Positions 12,357 to 24,930 of a stretch of DNA of 64,000 nucleotides are shown piece by piece. The translations under genes were made by a program, and so were the position numbers. The notes under the pieces were generated by a model that made no database searches, was not told the DNA's origin, and was given only the letters and a program-made list of their open reading frames with translations. Positions within the stretch are counted from its first letter, which is position 1. Each line of letters begins with the position of its first letter. This DNA is from Arachis hypogaea (lineage: Eukaryota; Streptophyta; Magnoliopsida; Fabales; Fabaceae): NCBI RefSeq assembly GCF_003086295.3, contig NC_092043.1, forward strand, positions 44,358,884 to 44,422,883, given 5' to 3'.

Positions 12357-12655
12357 AACAAAAGTTTAATTTTCTATAATTTTATAAAATTTGTGTTGAG
12401 TTCCTATACTTTTTCTCTTTTTAATTGAGTCTTTGTATTAATTTTTTTAATTAGGTCCTTACACTTTTTTTTTCTTTTTATTTGAGTCTCTGTACTAATT
12501 TTTTTTAGTTAGGTTCCTATACAATTAAGTTAATTACTGCCAAAGACCTAGTTAAAAAAAAATAATACAGAGACCCAATTAAAAAGAAAAAAATATAGAG
12601 ACCTAATTAAAAATTTTGCAAAACTATAAAGATCAATAGAGTAATTAAATCTTAA
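12357..12655. mobile_element. Foldback MITE of about 300 bp
   Basis: The left arm (12357-12535) and right arm (12540-12655, with internal indels) are reverse complements. Both contain AATTAGGTC, TTTTCTTTTTAATTG and GAGTCTCTGTA words in mirrored order around ACAATTAAGTTAATTACTG. No coding sequence. This arrangement is widespread in legume genomes. Confidence 0.65.
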
Positions 12656-13430
12656 AAAAATAATAAAATAAAAATAGAAAAAATAATTCATTTTAATATA
12701 TATCTTATATTTCAATATATATTTTATAAGATGGTTATTTTTTTATATACGTATCATGATTATATTTTTCTACCACATATTACATTTAATTTTTTATTTT
12801 CTATGTTATTTATCTAATCTACCTATATTGGTAGAATTTTTTATTTTTAATATTGGAGGGTAATGGTATTTTTTTAAAATGTGAATTGTTAGGGTGTTAT
12901 TCTCAAATGTAAAACCGTTTAGTTAGAGAAATAAAAATTGGACCGTTTGATTTATTAGAAATACAGAAATTAGACCGTTTTATAGGTATAGAAATTGGAC
13001 CGTCCGATTTATGTTAAAAAAATTAAAAAATTTGAGATACAAAAATCAGACCCTTCAATTTGTGTACTATTTACAATTTTAAAAAATATGAAAAATTACA
13101 ATATTAAAGTATATTACTACTTTTACTTCTATAACCAAAAAAATTAGCCACATTGCATATTGTGAAATTGTCACACGTGTGTTAATAGAGTCTTTTTTCA
13201 ATTATTGATACTTCTGTCTATCTTAAAATTAAGCATTTTTTTAGAGAATTTGATGGTATAATGTAAAATCTTTCTCTCCCAATTATGGTTGTTATAAGTC
13301 ATTTTTCACGTTATCATACTTTAAGTTTAAACAAAATTTTCTACATAAACACATCTTTTATTTTTAACAATCATATTATGCAATATAATAGATGCTCTCA
13401 TTATGTTTACGTTCTTCCTCTCCTAAAAGT
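12656..13430. other. Interval with short direct repeats, no gene
   Basis: Between 12905 and 13050 short phrases built on 'GACCGTTTGATT' and 'AGAAATTGGACCG' recur three to four times. I see nothing else that can be supported. Confidence 0.4.
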
Positions 13431-14012
13431 GCGTTAGACCACTATGATTGTGAAGTATGCTTACAATACTCTGAGTACTCGCTTCACATATTTGCATTGC
13501 CCTTCTAGATATTGTGCAAATAACTTGTGTTTCTCTCCTTGTGATTTTGATATTGAATTGACTAATGTCCATTCAAAATAAATAACTTCCACTAAATAGT
13601 ATCACACCTTCAACACTTTTTTTCAAACATTCAATTGTGGTGGTTTCGCCTATGCTTACATAAGCATCAACAACATCAGCTACTATTCCATATGCTAACA
13701 TTTGCATCGCAGTATTTCATTTTTGCAACAATGATAAGCTTTTTTTTTCGAGTACCATCGACCTCTGTTGGAAATATAGATAGACAAATGAAAGGGCATC
13801 AACAATCCGAAAAAATACATATTTTTTCGTTCAAAACTTTGTTGAAAAATCTCAACATAATACATCGGTTCTTCTACAAAGCAATCTTTAAAAAGATGAT
13901 TATGTCTTAGTTTGTGATCCCTATTGATCCATCTACAATGAGTGAAAAAAGAGCACTTAACATTTTGGTTTGGTGTGATATAAAGATTTTCGGATTTTGA
14001 ATCATTATACAA
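13430..14012 (-). pseudogene. PIF/Harbinger (ALP1-like) transposase pseudogene
   Basis: Minus-strand frames encode INRDHKLRHNHLFKDCFVEE (13890-13950), the region matching the 'RD....H..L..DYF...P.Y....FRRRFRM' N-terminus of plant Harbinger nucleases. Further on (13607-13712) comes MLAYGIVADVVDAYVSIGET followed by TTIECLKKV, matching the conserved 'LAYG...D..DEY..IGESTA...L' helix region. A frameshift at the A/T homopolymer near 13742 and several stops separate them. The DDE catalytic region is not found. Tourist-like MITEs nearby are the kind such a transposase would move, but this copy is dead. Confidence 0.7.
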
Positions 14013-14397
14013 ACATTCTTAGATCCAATTATCCATGATTATATTATCTCATCAAATTTTTCTTTCATACAAAGTTTTATTATGTGATATATGCTTGAAA
14101 GGATAATTTGGATATCTAAAAAAAAGAGTATAAAATAGATATTTTACACTTCTGGAAAGTCCCATCACTAGAGCATGTGTAAAGAAGTTTAATAAGAGTT
14201 TTGGAAACTTTGCAATACTCATACATGAAAAAATTGAAGAATGTAGTTTAAGATAACTCTTAGTGTTAGTTCTTTCAATTTTAAAGAACACCTTTGAATG
14301 TCTAGTGAAAAAAACCCTTCCAATGACCTAAGTTGTTAAGAACAGATTTTTTTAGAGGTTTAACAAAAGATATTTCTCTTTCTTTGAATGTGCTTAG

Positions 14398-14815
14398 ATT
14401 ACACGGATCTCAACAAATCCTACCCCAAAGATCTATACCTACTTCCGAGTATCGACGCTTTAGTGGATTCGACATCTAGATATCAATATCTGACCTTCAT
14501 GAACGCTTACTCGAGATATAATCAAATTCTAGTGTAAGGCCCTGGTGAGGAGAATACATCGTTTATTACTCCCAAGGCAAACTATGGCTATGGGACTATG
14601 CCTTTTGGGGTGAAAAACACAGGAGCCACCTTTCAGTACTTAATGAATAAGGTTTTTCAACCTTTCTTAAAAAATTTTATGAAAGTATATGTAGATGACA
14701 TGCTAGAAAAGATAATGAAAGCTTCCTTTTTAACGTCCAACCTTAAGGAAGTATTCCCCACCATAAGGAAGCACAAGATGAGATTAAATCCCACCAAGGA
14801 ACACAAAAAATGTAG
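14398..14815 (+). pseudogene. Ty3/gypsy reverse-transcriptase fragment (Tat-like)
   Basis: The frame reads DYTDLNKSYPKDLYLLPSID, continues to FMNAYSRYNQILV, hits TAA at 14533, and goes on in the same frame to MPFGVKNTGATFQYLMNKVF and YVDDM at 14689. These are RT motifs in the correct order, similar to the Tat element at 58443-62024 in this window. Catalytic D is replaced in the FMDAY motif (FMNAY here). After about 14815 coding similarity stops. The remainder of pol is missing; LTR-like sequence follows at 15.1-15.9 kb. Confidence 0.8.
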
Positions 14816-15099
14816 AAGTAGAAAAAATAAAAGAGAAAATGCCAACTTTACAATATGAAGACAAAAAAGGGTGAAGAAAACAGGCAAAAAAATGCATAGT
14901 GAAAAAAAGACAAAAGTAGAATAAGAAGAAAATGGGTGAAATTGGGAGAGAATTCGAGCAAAAAAAAAAAGATGAAATAAAAAAGAAATACTATTTATAG
15001 GCTACTAAGAGTAGGGATATTAAGGTCAATTCAATATTATTTTAAATATTTTTAAACTGGCACAATAATGGATAAAAACTAAAAAGACACGGGAGATAT

Positions 15100-15890
15100 T
15101 AAAGTGACACACGTCTCTTCAAAATCATATCGAGTATTAGCCTGACCTCAACTCTGACAATGCGACTTTATCAAATGATCTACTATTTGACGGGAATGGA
15201 TCATCTCAATTGTTAAAAAAATTGAGGGTGTAAAGTTTTCTCTTGGTCCCACTTATAAAAATTAATGGTGAGATATCACACTTTACTCCCTCAATTGTTA
15301 AAAAAATTGAGAGGATCCATTTTCCTATTTGACCGACTTGTTACCCGAACTCCGACTAGAGATCAAAACTCAGGTAGGGATACTATTTATACCTAGATCT
15401 ACGCATTATAATCCAACCCACTTTATTTTTGACATATAAGCTACATACAAAATTGGATCTGCCAAGATCGGCCCAATTACTCCAAGACCATTACAGAAGG
15501 ACTAGTTTACCAAGGTTGGACTAGGTTAGATGCAGGTCTTGAAACCTAAACCCAATCCAATTTGGAAAAAGTTAAATGCTCTCTCTACTATTTCAGTAAC
15601 CATCTAGAATATGAGGGTTATTTTTCACACTATAAGGGAGTAACCACCTATGATTTTCATGATTTATCTCCAAAAAATGACTAAGTCCTACACTTCTACT
15701 CTATAAATATCTCATCACACAGGTACTTTTTGTAATCCAATCTCATTTAAACCTGCTAAATCTCTTGCTAACTTAAACATTAGAATTCTTTGCAAGTAAT
15801 TTTCATTGTCCAGGTGAGGATATCGGACCAACTACCATATTGGCATCTAGGTCAGAACCCACTCCAAAGAGTGTTTAGACCTCACGTATA
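15100..15890 (+). repeat. Degenerate gypsy LTR/leader remnant
   Basis: Downstream of the RT fragment and in the same orientation there is LTR-like text. It has a TATA-like CTCTATAAATATC at about 15709, then AAATCTCTTGCTAACTTAAAC and a 'TTAGAATTCTTTGCA' phrase like the leader of Tat/Ogre elements. A MITE (15192-15324) interrupts it. The boundaries are not exact. Confidence 0.4.
15192..15324. mobile_element. 133-bp MITE with 9-bp target duplication
   Basis: CTATTTGAC flanks both sides (15183-15191 and 15325-15333). The ends are inverted: GGGAATGGATCATCTCAATT against, reverse-complemented, GAAAATGGATCCTCTCAATT. The whole element folds back. A 9-bp duplication points to Mutator-like mobilisation. 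It sits inside the decayed gypsy LTR and is therefore the younger insertion. Confidence 0.8.
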
Positions 15891-16470
15891 GGGGGTGAAA
15901 ATGGGTCGAGTTGAGTCAAACTTTGGCTTTGACAAGCCTGTCCAATGTTATAAATAGATGGCCCAAGTCTCTTATAGACATTTTTTCAGGTTTGAGCCTA
16001 GTCTGTTTAAAATCCGACAAGCCAACGAACCTATTTTAAAAGCCTATTTCATGAATTAAAGCTCAGAACAATACAATTGAAAAAAAAATTGACATTAAAT
16101 GCATTCTAAAATTTATAATTCATAAATTATAAAGGATAGTTTATTTATATATTAATCATTAGTTACGTATAATAACTATATTTATAACGCACAAACTTTT
16201 CTTTTAACAAAAAATTTACAATCTTAATTAGTCTTGATTATTGATTATTTTTTTGTTTTATTTTGTATTTAATATAAGTGAAATTAAGAATAATTTATTT
16301 TTTTTAAAAAATATTTTGACGAGCCAATCTAACAAATTTCGTAGGCTTCTTTTAAAGCTTGTAACTTGATATTTTTAACTAATAGACTTTTTAAAAAATC
16401 CAAACCTAACCTATTTAATAAAACAAGCCGAGCTATGAGTTACGTCGAGTAGCTCGACCAATTTCATCCC
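15891..16470. mobile_element. ~580-bp terminal-inverted-repeat element
   Basis: The left end GGGGGTGAAAATGGGTCGAG and the right end reverse-complemented GGGATGAAATTGGTCGAGC match. Inside are the 'AAGCCTGTCC' and 'AAAGCCTATTTC' words typical of a common plant non-autonomous family whose ends read GGGTGTAAATGGGTCGG. No coding sequence, and I could not define a target duplication. Confidence 0.6.
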
Positions 16471-17463
16471 TACTCAGAACAATATTTTTCTTATAGTATA
16501 TATATACTTTTTTAACTTCTCATCTTATCAATCACTTTTAATTGTATATAGATTTCTTTTTCCACCGATCTAACTTTCATGCATGTGCATTTGTAATTTT
16601 TTTTAAAACATGTATTTTTCAAGTCTTATATTTATATTATTTTGTTATTCTAGTTTCAGTTATATCATTAACAATTCTTAAAATTTTACAAAAAAATATA
16701 TTTAATTACACAGTGCCAATTTAAAGAGTTATTATACGTAAAATATTTATAAAGCAATGAAGAAAAATGCAGTATAAAATAATAGTACTAATAAAAAAAT
16801 ACAACTCAGTAAAAATATAATATATTTTTTTGGTCTGAATTCTTTTATTTATTTATGTGTCTTTTTTTGGTTTGGATTCTTTTTTCATAATATTTTTTAA
16901 TTCGATAGATTAGCGATTAATTTAACTCTATTTAAAAATTTACTGCTAATTCATAGGTTGTAAGACAGAATTTAAATTTTAACACTTGTTTAAATTGACT
17001 AATAAATTAACTATTAGACCAACTGAATTTGGTTTTTTGTCTGCATTTTTTATTTTTATATGTTTTGAACGGGTGTCTGTAATTTTTTTATATTTGAAAT
17101 CATATAATTTCTTTCGGGCTAGGCCCAACAAAAGTGCAGAAAAAAGAAAGTAAAAGATAATATTTTGCTATGTTCACCAAAAAAAGATAACATTTTGCCC
17201 GAAGAGAGAGAGAGAGAAAACCAAAAACCATTAAAAAAAAAAAATTCTAGAGGAACCCCTGAGACCGCGTCCAAAAAAAAAACCCCTAAAACCATGTTTG
17301 GATGAATAACCCCTAAAACGTTTCTAACTGTCAAACTTTCTTCGCTTTCTCTCTTCTCTGATTCCGCCTCGCTCACTCTGGCAGGTGCTCTTACATTAGC
17401 ATCAAACGCCTTTGCGCTTTTCCTCTCACCTTTCACTCTTTGGTAACTGCCTCCATACTCAAG

Positions 17464-17465
<2 letters not shown>
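16471..17465. other. Intergenic interval upstream of the RBM28-like gene
   Basis: About 16870-17030 is a partial, diverged copy of block c of the tandem duplication (landmark TCGATAGATTAGCGATTAAT). The last part holds a short (GA)n run near 17203 and homopurine runs. No gene is supported; promoter elements were not recognised with confidence. Confidence 0.4.

Positions 17466-17522
<57 letters not shown>
17466..17522 (+). repeat. (TC)n microsatellite, 57 bp
   Basis: A perfect TC dinucleotide run lies about 390 bp upstream of the start codon of the RBM28-like gene. CT-rich tracts are common in plant 5' untranslated regions and core promoters, so it may be transcribed, but the sequence alone does not show this. 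Confidence 0.95.
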
Positions 17523-17524
<2 letters not shown>

Positions 17525-17543
17525 TACGTACCTTGCCGTTTAA

Positions 17544-17771
17544 GGCTGTGTTTGGTTTTGATTATTCAAAGAGTGCTTTTATAATTTGATGGTGTTTCAT
17601 TTAGTTGGAAAAAGGAGATGAAAAATCAATTTAATTAAAAAGCTGCTTCTGTTTAGCTTTTTTTCAAAAATGTTGAAAATATATTTTGAATTTTTGTTTA
17701 TTTTATAAAAATTTATACAAATATGTGAAAACTCATTTTTCCAGTGGAAAAAAGCTGAACCAAATGCACCC
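17544..17771. mobile_element. Tourist-like (PIF/Harbinger) MITE, 228 bp
   Basis: The ends GGCTGTGTTTGGTTTTGATT and (reverse-complemented) GGGTGCATTTGGTTCAGC are inverted repeats, flanked on both sides by TAA (17541-17543, 17772-17774), the typical Harbinger target. It lies between the (TC)n tract and the start codon of the RBM28-like gene, so it is in the promoter, the 5' untranslated region or a leader intron. Confidence 0.75.
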
Positions 17772-17912
17772 TAAGTGAGGGTAGTTTTTTTTTTTTTTGA
17801 ATTTCTAAGTCGCCAAGCTGTTTATTGATGAATCCCCAATGCATCGGTTACTGCTTTCAGATAGAAGAGTTTTGTGTTGAGATTGTATTTTCTTCGTTCA
17901 AGGTTTGCTGAG

Positions 17913-20900
17913 ATGGGGAAGAAAAGTAAACTGAAGGAACATAGTGGCAAAGAACATTGTTCCTCGACTCTTTTTGTATCCAACCTGCCATACTCTTTTT
18001 CCAACTCCCAGGTATTTAGTCTTGTTCATATGTATTCCACTTGTGGAATACAAATATCTTTGTGACTTTGCTAAATTTTTCTTAAATATCAGCTTGAGGA
18101 GACATTCAGTGAGATTGGACCTGTCAGGCGTTGCTTCATGGTCACTCAGAAGGGTAAGGAGCAGCGCATCTACCTTCTATTGTTTACCTGTGTATAACAT
18201 TAGGATTTAGAACTGGCTGTTTCTATACTTTTGTGGGGAAGTTTACTTAATTTTGTGTTTATAAAATTGGGTGGATAAAATATGTCAGTTTCTGCTTAAT
18301 ACCTGTTTCAATGGATGGAATTAGCAAGCAAGAATAAGAAATTCTGCTGCATGTGACCCAAGCTGAGTTGTACACTTGTTCTAGAAACACTGACTTGTGA
18401 TGCTATTTTTGATCAATTATCCACAGGGTCAACCCAACATCGTGGCTTTGGTTATGTTCAATTGTAAGTGTTTTAGCCTTTTAACTATTTAATGCTTGTC
18501 TTAATTGTCACCGTCATCTGCTCGTTAAGTGTGAAATCTGATAAGAAGAGCCTTAGCTCAAATAGACAGATACAACTAAAAGTTTTTGCATTTGGAAAAT
18601 AAGGATTCCATAATATCTCATTGCAGTATTTTTTGAGACACAGATATATACAAACACGCTGTATGTGTTTGTATGGTGCCTGTGCTGTATAACCATGGTG
18701 TTATACTGTTATTAAATTTTAATTGGTAAATTAATCAATAACTATAACTTATCAGTTGACACTGTTTTTATGTACATAGGCAGACTCCTCCTTTTTCCGG
18801 TGTGTCATACATATTAGAAATTGAATTTGTTTCTTAGTTTTCTCTAGTCTAGTACCAAAGGTTTCTCTAGTTTAGTCCTAAATGTTGCCATCTGCAGTGC
18901 TGTCGAGGAAGATGCTAGCCGTGCTATTGAACTGAAGAATGGTTCATCTGTTGGCGGCCGGAAAATTGCAGTGAAGCATGCAATGCCACGTCCTTCCCGT
19001 GAAGAACGACAATCGAAACCAATTCAAGGTTGATTCACACTTTAATTCTGATTCACTGTTCTGTGATAGTTTTGAATGATATGCATTTTGAAATATGAGC
19101 ACACAATGTAATCATATTTTTATTTCTCTGGCTTATTTTCTCTCTCTATTGTGTCACCCAATAGTTGGTCAGACAGAAGATGACCCAAAGTCGAAAAATG
19201 ATGATAAAGACAGCAAAGATTCTGGAGAAGAAAAAGCTGTTTCAATTTCAAAGGCAGAAGGTGGAGAATATGTTTATGGTTTTACTACACATGGAATTGT
19301 TTTTCTTAGTTGCTTGCAATTTTATTTACTTGTTTATGTAGTATTATTTTTATTGTCTTTTAGAGGTACAAGTTTCAAATAAACAAAGAAGCTCAAAGAG
19401 GCCCATGGAAATGAGAAAAGCAACTCTTTGTAGTGATATAGCAGATGATGGAGGTGGCTCAGAAAAGCAGAGGTACTTACTCTTCTACTTTTATGTATTG
19501 TGCATAAGCTAATTATGCACTCCAGTTTGGAGGTGAATGATAATCCCTACAAACTGAATGTTACATGGTTGAGAATTGCGATTTAGTTGGTATGAGATAA
19601 TCTGATCCGGACTTATGGTTGTTTTTTTTTTTATTTGTGGATGTATATTCCTAAAATGCTGGTCCTTGTATTGTGTTTGGCAGGGTCGCCAGAACTGTTA
19701 TATTTGGTAGTCTCATAAATTTTGATATGGCTGAAGATGTTCACCGTCAAGCCAAAGAGATTGGCACTGTGTGTTCTATTAAGTACCCCCTTCCAAGGAA
19801 AGATATTGAACTGCAAGGTAACTGCACATTTGAGCTTTTTAGCCCATAGGATGTATAGTGCAGATGAGTTTTCTCCGCACTTGGTTTATTTAAACTGTCG
19901 TAAACCACAGTTATATTAGAAAATGTAACATTGATACTTTACGGGGCTGTGTTCATGTTATTTTTGAGTCAGGACTTTCCATTTTTTTTCTATTTTATGT
20001 AAATTCATCACATTATTAAGGTGTGAAACAGATTAATGTGCAAGATTTGCTCCTGTCTATACCATTCTAAGTTCTAAGGGAGTTTAAATCTTATTATTCT
20101 ACTATTAAGCTCCTTTGCACTAGGCAAACATTTAATTTGAGTACTGTTAGAAATCAGGTAGGATCATACCATATCAAAGAGTATCAAATATGACTTCTTA
20201 GGATTAGCATTAAAATTTATTCGTTATACCATTAGTAGTGGTAGGGTTTTACTATTGTTATAAATAGATGCTAGTATTCCCCTCATTTAAGAGCTAAGAC
20301 ACATCACATAAATGTTATATATCCTTCCTCTCATCTGTCGAGTCACTATCTTACTCTATTATTTACCTGGTTAATCATGGATTTTAACAAGTACTGACAA
20401 GGACATCGAAGCTTGTTTGTCCATTCCCAAAGAGTTGGTTTTTCAGCTAGGATCTAAATATGTTTTATCAATTATTTGAAGTTATTGTTTGTTGCTTGGG
20501 ATGTTAGTGGTCATTACACAATTTTTCCAGGTCTCCTGCAAGATGGCTGTGCTTTGGATGCTTCAGCTGTACTCTTTACAAGTGTAAAGTCAGCTCGAGC
20601 TGCTGTTATGGCATTACATAAAAAGGAGATCAAAGGGGGAACTGTTTGGGCACGGCAACTGGGTGGAGAGGTAAAGTGCATGTGTCATATAACCCACAAA
20701 GTATAATATCATTTTATTACAGATAAGTATCTGTTTTATATGTGTCAAAATGATTATTATCCGCTAGACAGGCTTTATTGTTTTGCTTTCATAAAATGTA
20801 GCCTTTTCCAATGTCATAAAAATTAGATTCCATGGTATCATATTGAATGTGTTATTCATCTTCTGACTTCTGAAGATGAAAATACTATTCTCCTCAAATT

Positions 20901-23900
20901 TCTGTTATGAAATAAACCATCAACTATAAGTTTCTTTGTGCTCTGTTCACAACATATTAATTATGTTCATATTATAATTACATACTGGGACTTTGTGATA
21001 TGTGATGCCTCAAAGCCTTGATAGATTTTAGTTCTTTTAGTTTGGTTTTTGTTCTTTATCCAGTTTATATTTGTACTTTTGTAGAACAATTACTCTGATG
21101 TATTTCATTCTCTCATTTTATCCAATACCATGTGTCTACTATGCGACAATCTGTTGAAATTAGAGTTGGTTTTGTCTACCATGCCCAACATTTGGGCTGA
21201 AAGACTATATACATGAAGAAAGCTTTCTGCTGGGCTTAGTGACTAGTTGTATTGGTTTTCTAGAATATATAATGTGGTTCTTGTCAGAATCATCGAATAA
21301 TCTGTTAAGTGACAGAAGATCGATGCTTTGTTTCATGCTCTCTTGTATTGATCTTCAGTTGACCATGTAGATGTAGTTAACTTCTCTGTAGGATTCCCTA
21401 TAACTACTGGTTTCTTAATTGTATGTGGGCCAGGGTTCCAAGACTCAGAAATGGAAGCTTATCGTCAGAAACCTTCCTTTCAAGGTTTGGTGCTTATGAT
21501 TAGAAGACATGAAAATCATTATTATCTGGCAATATTGACTTTTGACTAGTTGATTAAACATGATGCAGGCTGGTGAAAAGGAAATAAGGGATGTGTTTTC
21601 CTCTGCAGGGTATGTGTGGGACGTATTTATTCCACACAAGTCAGATACAGGGTATATTCTTACTTGCCAGACTTAAACTGTTTTTAATATTGCATAAATA
21701 TATAATGTCTTTTCAAGCTGGTTTTCTTTCCCTTTCCTATTTTAGGCTATCCAAGGGTTTTGGATTTGTGAAATTCACCTGCAAGCAAGATGCGGAAAAT
21801 GTATGATCTGTTGCTAAAGTTTTACATTGAGTACCGTTTGTGTTCTAAAATAACCTGAAGCTTTTGCTTTTGATTCAGGCCATTCAAAAGTTTAATGGAT
21901 CGAAATTCGCAAAACGGCTCATAGCTGTTGATTGGGCTGTTCCAAAAAAGATATTTAGTAGTGATTCAAATGCCACTGAAAAAGGTAAGCTTTATAATTG
22001 GTTGAAGTGATACTCCCACCAGCAATTATTATGTGTATGTGTATTTGAAGTGAGTAGGTCAAATAAAATAATGCTGTGGAAAGGTGTGTTCTTTACCCCA
22101 ACTTGCTTATTTCCTGGAGGTAGATTACAATTGGATATTATTGTGAAGGAAAGTAATATCGTTTATAAGATCAGAAATTATATTTGCGGCTAATTGTCTC
22201 CTGTTTTTACTTCCTAAGATTAGTATGTGACGTAAATTTGTGATTCACTTTGAAAAACATTCTTCATATAGTTGAATACAAATGAGATAATTCATGGCTT
22301 GGGTAAGAAACTTCTTTTTATACCTATTTAGAACAAGAGACAAAAGATGGAGATAGTAGTGCCACTGAAGACGATGTTGAGCACATTGGTGATGATAACT
22401 CTAGTGATGACGATGATAGTGATGAAGAGAACCCTAGTCCCATGGAGAAGGAAGGTGTTCCTCCTGAAGTTGATTTTGATATGGAAGTAGACATTACTAG
22501 AAAGGTTCTTAACAACTTGATTGCATCCTCCACAAAAAGAGCATCAGCGCAGAATGATTCTATGTTGCTCAAAGAAAATGAAGAGCCAGAGTCAGAGTCA
22601 GACGAAGATGTAGATAATAAAGGAAATAATGAGTCAGAAAAAGTTTCAGGTGTTTCTAATCCTGAAATTTCCAACATAAGCAATTTATCAAATCCTAAGC
22701 AAACAGAAGATGTTGATTTGCAGCGAACAGTTTTCATAAATAATCTTCCTTTTGATTGTGATAATGAGGAAGTGAAGGAACGGTTCTCTGGATTTGGGGA
22801 AGTAGAATACTTTGTTCCAGTTTTACACCAAGTCACCAAGTATGCTCTGGTTCTTTATTTATTTATTTTTTTGCATCTCTATATCACTCCAAACATTATT
22901 TATCATCCCGTTTTTGCTGTGCAGACGTCCAAGAGGAACTGGTTTTCTAAAGTTTAAAACCACAGAAGCAGCTAATGATGCAATTAAAGCATCAAATGCT
23001 GCTTCAGGTATTCTGCTGAAAGGTAGACCATTGAAAGTTTTGAAGGCTCTGGATAAGAAATCAGCCCATAGCAAGGAACTCGAGAAGGCAAAGAATGAGG
23101 TTAATGATCATCGCAATCTTTACCTGGCAAAGGTTTGTGTTCTCCTGTGTACCAGCACTATAGCAACTGATGTGCAATTGTACTAACATTTTTTGCTGCT
23201 ACAATCTACATTATATGATAGGAAGGACTCATTCTGGAGGGAACTCCAGCAGCTGAAGGGGTTTCGGCCAGTGATATGTTAAAACGCCAACAGTGAGTAG
23301 TTTTTGGTTTCAAGTGCAAGTGCCATTGTAATTTTAACTAACATCTATGATTTGGTTCTAATTTTTGTGTGCTGTGATTGAGCTTGTCTTTTATCCCACA
23401 TTTGCAATAAGGTTATGGCTATTGCATGTGGTACTTATGTCCTATTTAATATGTTCATGTTTATGTTACTTTGTTCAAGAGTGGTTTTCTTTCATGTTCA
23501 CTTGATAATGGAACAATCCCTGGTTGGTCCTTGCAGCGTTTGCTCTCATCTGAACTTTTATAAACTGTTTCCCTTGTCATATTTGCTCATCTATTTGACA
23601 TCAAAACAAGTGGGCAAGAGAAATCCAGTCTCTTGAAAATTAAATAACAACATATCTTATATACTATCTTGATTTCCGTATTTTGGGTCCTTTCATCTTC
23701 CATATTTGCCAGTGGTAAATATTCTCTAAGTATAATTTCTCTTGGTTTTTGTGATCTAACATTATTTGTTGAAATTTTTTAGGTTAGAAAAGAAAAAGAA
23801 GACAAAGCTTCAGTCACCAAATTTTCATGTTTCAAGAACAAGACTTATCATCTACAATGTACCGAAGTCAATGTCTGAAAAAGAACTAAAGAAAGTTTGC

Positions 23901-24930
23901 ATTGATGCAGTCATCTCTAGAGCTACCAAGCAAAAACCTGTGATTCGGCAGGTTGGTTAAATATGTTTTGATTTGGAGTCATCAAATAGGTTCTACACAA
24001 TTTTATGAATTCAATTTTTACGAACACTTACTGTGCAGATAAAGTTCTTGAAAGATGCTAAGAAAGGAGGAAAGGTTGTCCATGAACATTTTTCACGTGG
24101 AGTTGCGTTTGTTGAATTTTCAGAGCATCAACATGCCCTTGTGGCTCTGAGAGTTCTAAACAATAATCCTGGTAACATCCTTCATTTCATTGTTAGATAT
24201 GGGGAACATTACTCTCGCTTCTCTTTAAACTGATGTTTCATTGATTACAGAAACTTTTGGTCCTGAACACCGGCCAATTGTGGAGTTCGCTCTTGATAAT
24301 GTTCAAACACTGAAACTCCGGAAGACAAGGCTACAATTCCAAAAGCAAGCCTCTCGTGATGACATCGAAGCTAGTGAAAATGGCGTATCCAGCAAAAACG
24401 AAGTTGACACACATGTGAAGGACAGGAAACGGAAAACTCGGGAGAGTGGCAAACCAATGAATGATTTGGATAGAAATGGTGAATCAGGTGTTACAGTGGC
24501 AAATGGAAACACCCCAGAAGGACACAAATTCAAGAAACAGAAAGGCAAAAAAAGTAGAAAGGCTGAAGAATTACCAGAGAAAGAGAATTTGGATGCCTTG
24601 GCCATGAAACCAAAGAAAAACCAAGATGGCCGGAGCCGTGGTCGTGCACAACTTGAAGGTCAAAACCCTTCCATTGACACCAAGAAAGCAACATCAGGAA
24701 ACAAGGTAGATGTTGGATCAAGAAAAAGGAAGATGCAAAACGAACAAGGAGACCAAAAGGTTTCTAAGAAACGTCCAAAAAAGAATAAACAATCAGTTGG
24801 AAAAGACGCGGTAGACAAGCTTGACATGCTTATAGAACAATATAGATCGAAGTTCTCACACAAACGTTCCGAAGGGAATGACGGTGACAAAAAACCATCC
24901 AAACAGCTTAGAAAGTGGTTTGATGTATAA
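17913..24930 (+). CDS. RBM28/Nop4-like nucleolar RNA-binding protein, 18 exons
   Basis: Exons: 17913-18011, 18093-18153, 18427-18463, 18898-19028, 19165-19260, 19364-19472, 19684-19817, 20531-20670, 21434-21484, 21569-21651, 21746-21800, 21879-21984, 22332-22839, 22925-23132, 23222-23292, 23783-23951, 24039-24171, 24251-24930. All introns are GT-AG and phases agree, giving 2871 nt and 956 residues. RRM domains, approximate residues: RRM1 18-95 (LFVSNL, RGFGYVQF), RRM2 179-268 (VIFGSL, RNP1 atypical), RRM3 275-350 ([14 protein letters not shown]), RRM4 500-586 ([14 protein letters not shown]), RRM5 647-755 ([14 protein letters not shown]). An acidic, Ser/Asp/Glu-rich linker precedes RRM4, and a Lys-rich tail ends in RKWFDV. 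This matches the layout of human RBM28 and yeast Nop4, nucleolar factors needed for 60S subunit assembly; that role is inferred. The start is the first Met before the conserved MGKKSK context. Confidence 0.93.

Noticed and set aside
22324..22839. 171-codon Ser-rich open frame on the minus strand
   Set aside because: Shadow of the acidic Ser/Asp/Glu-rich exon 13 of the RBM28-like gene.
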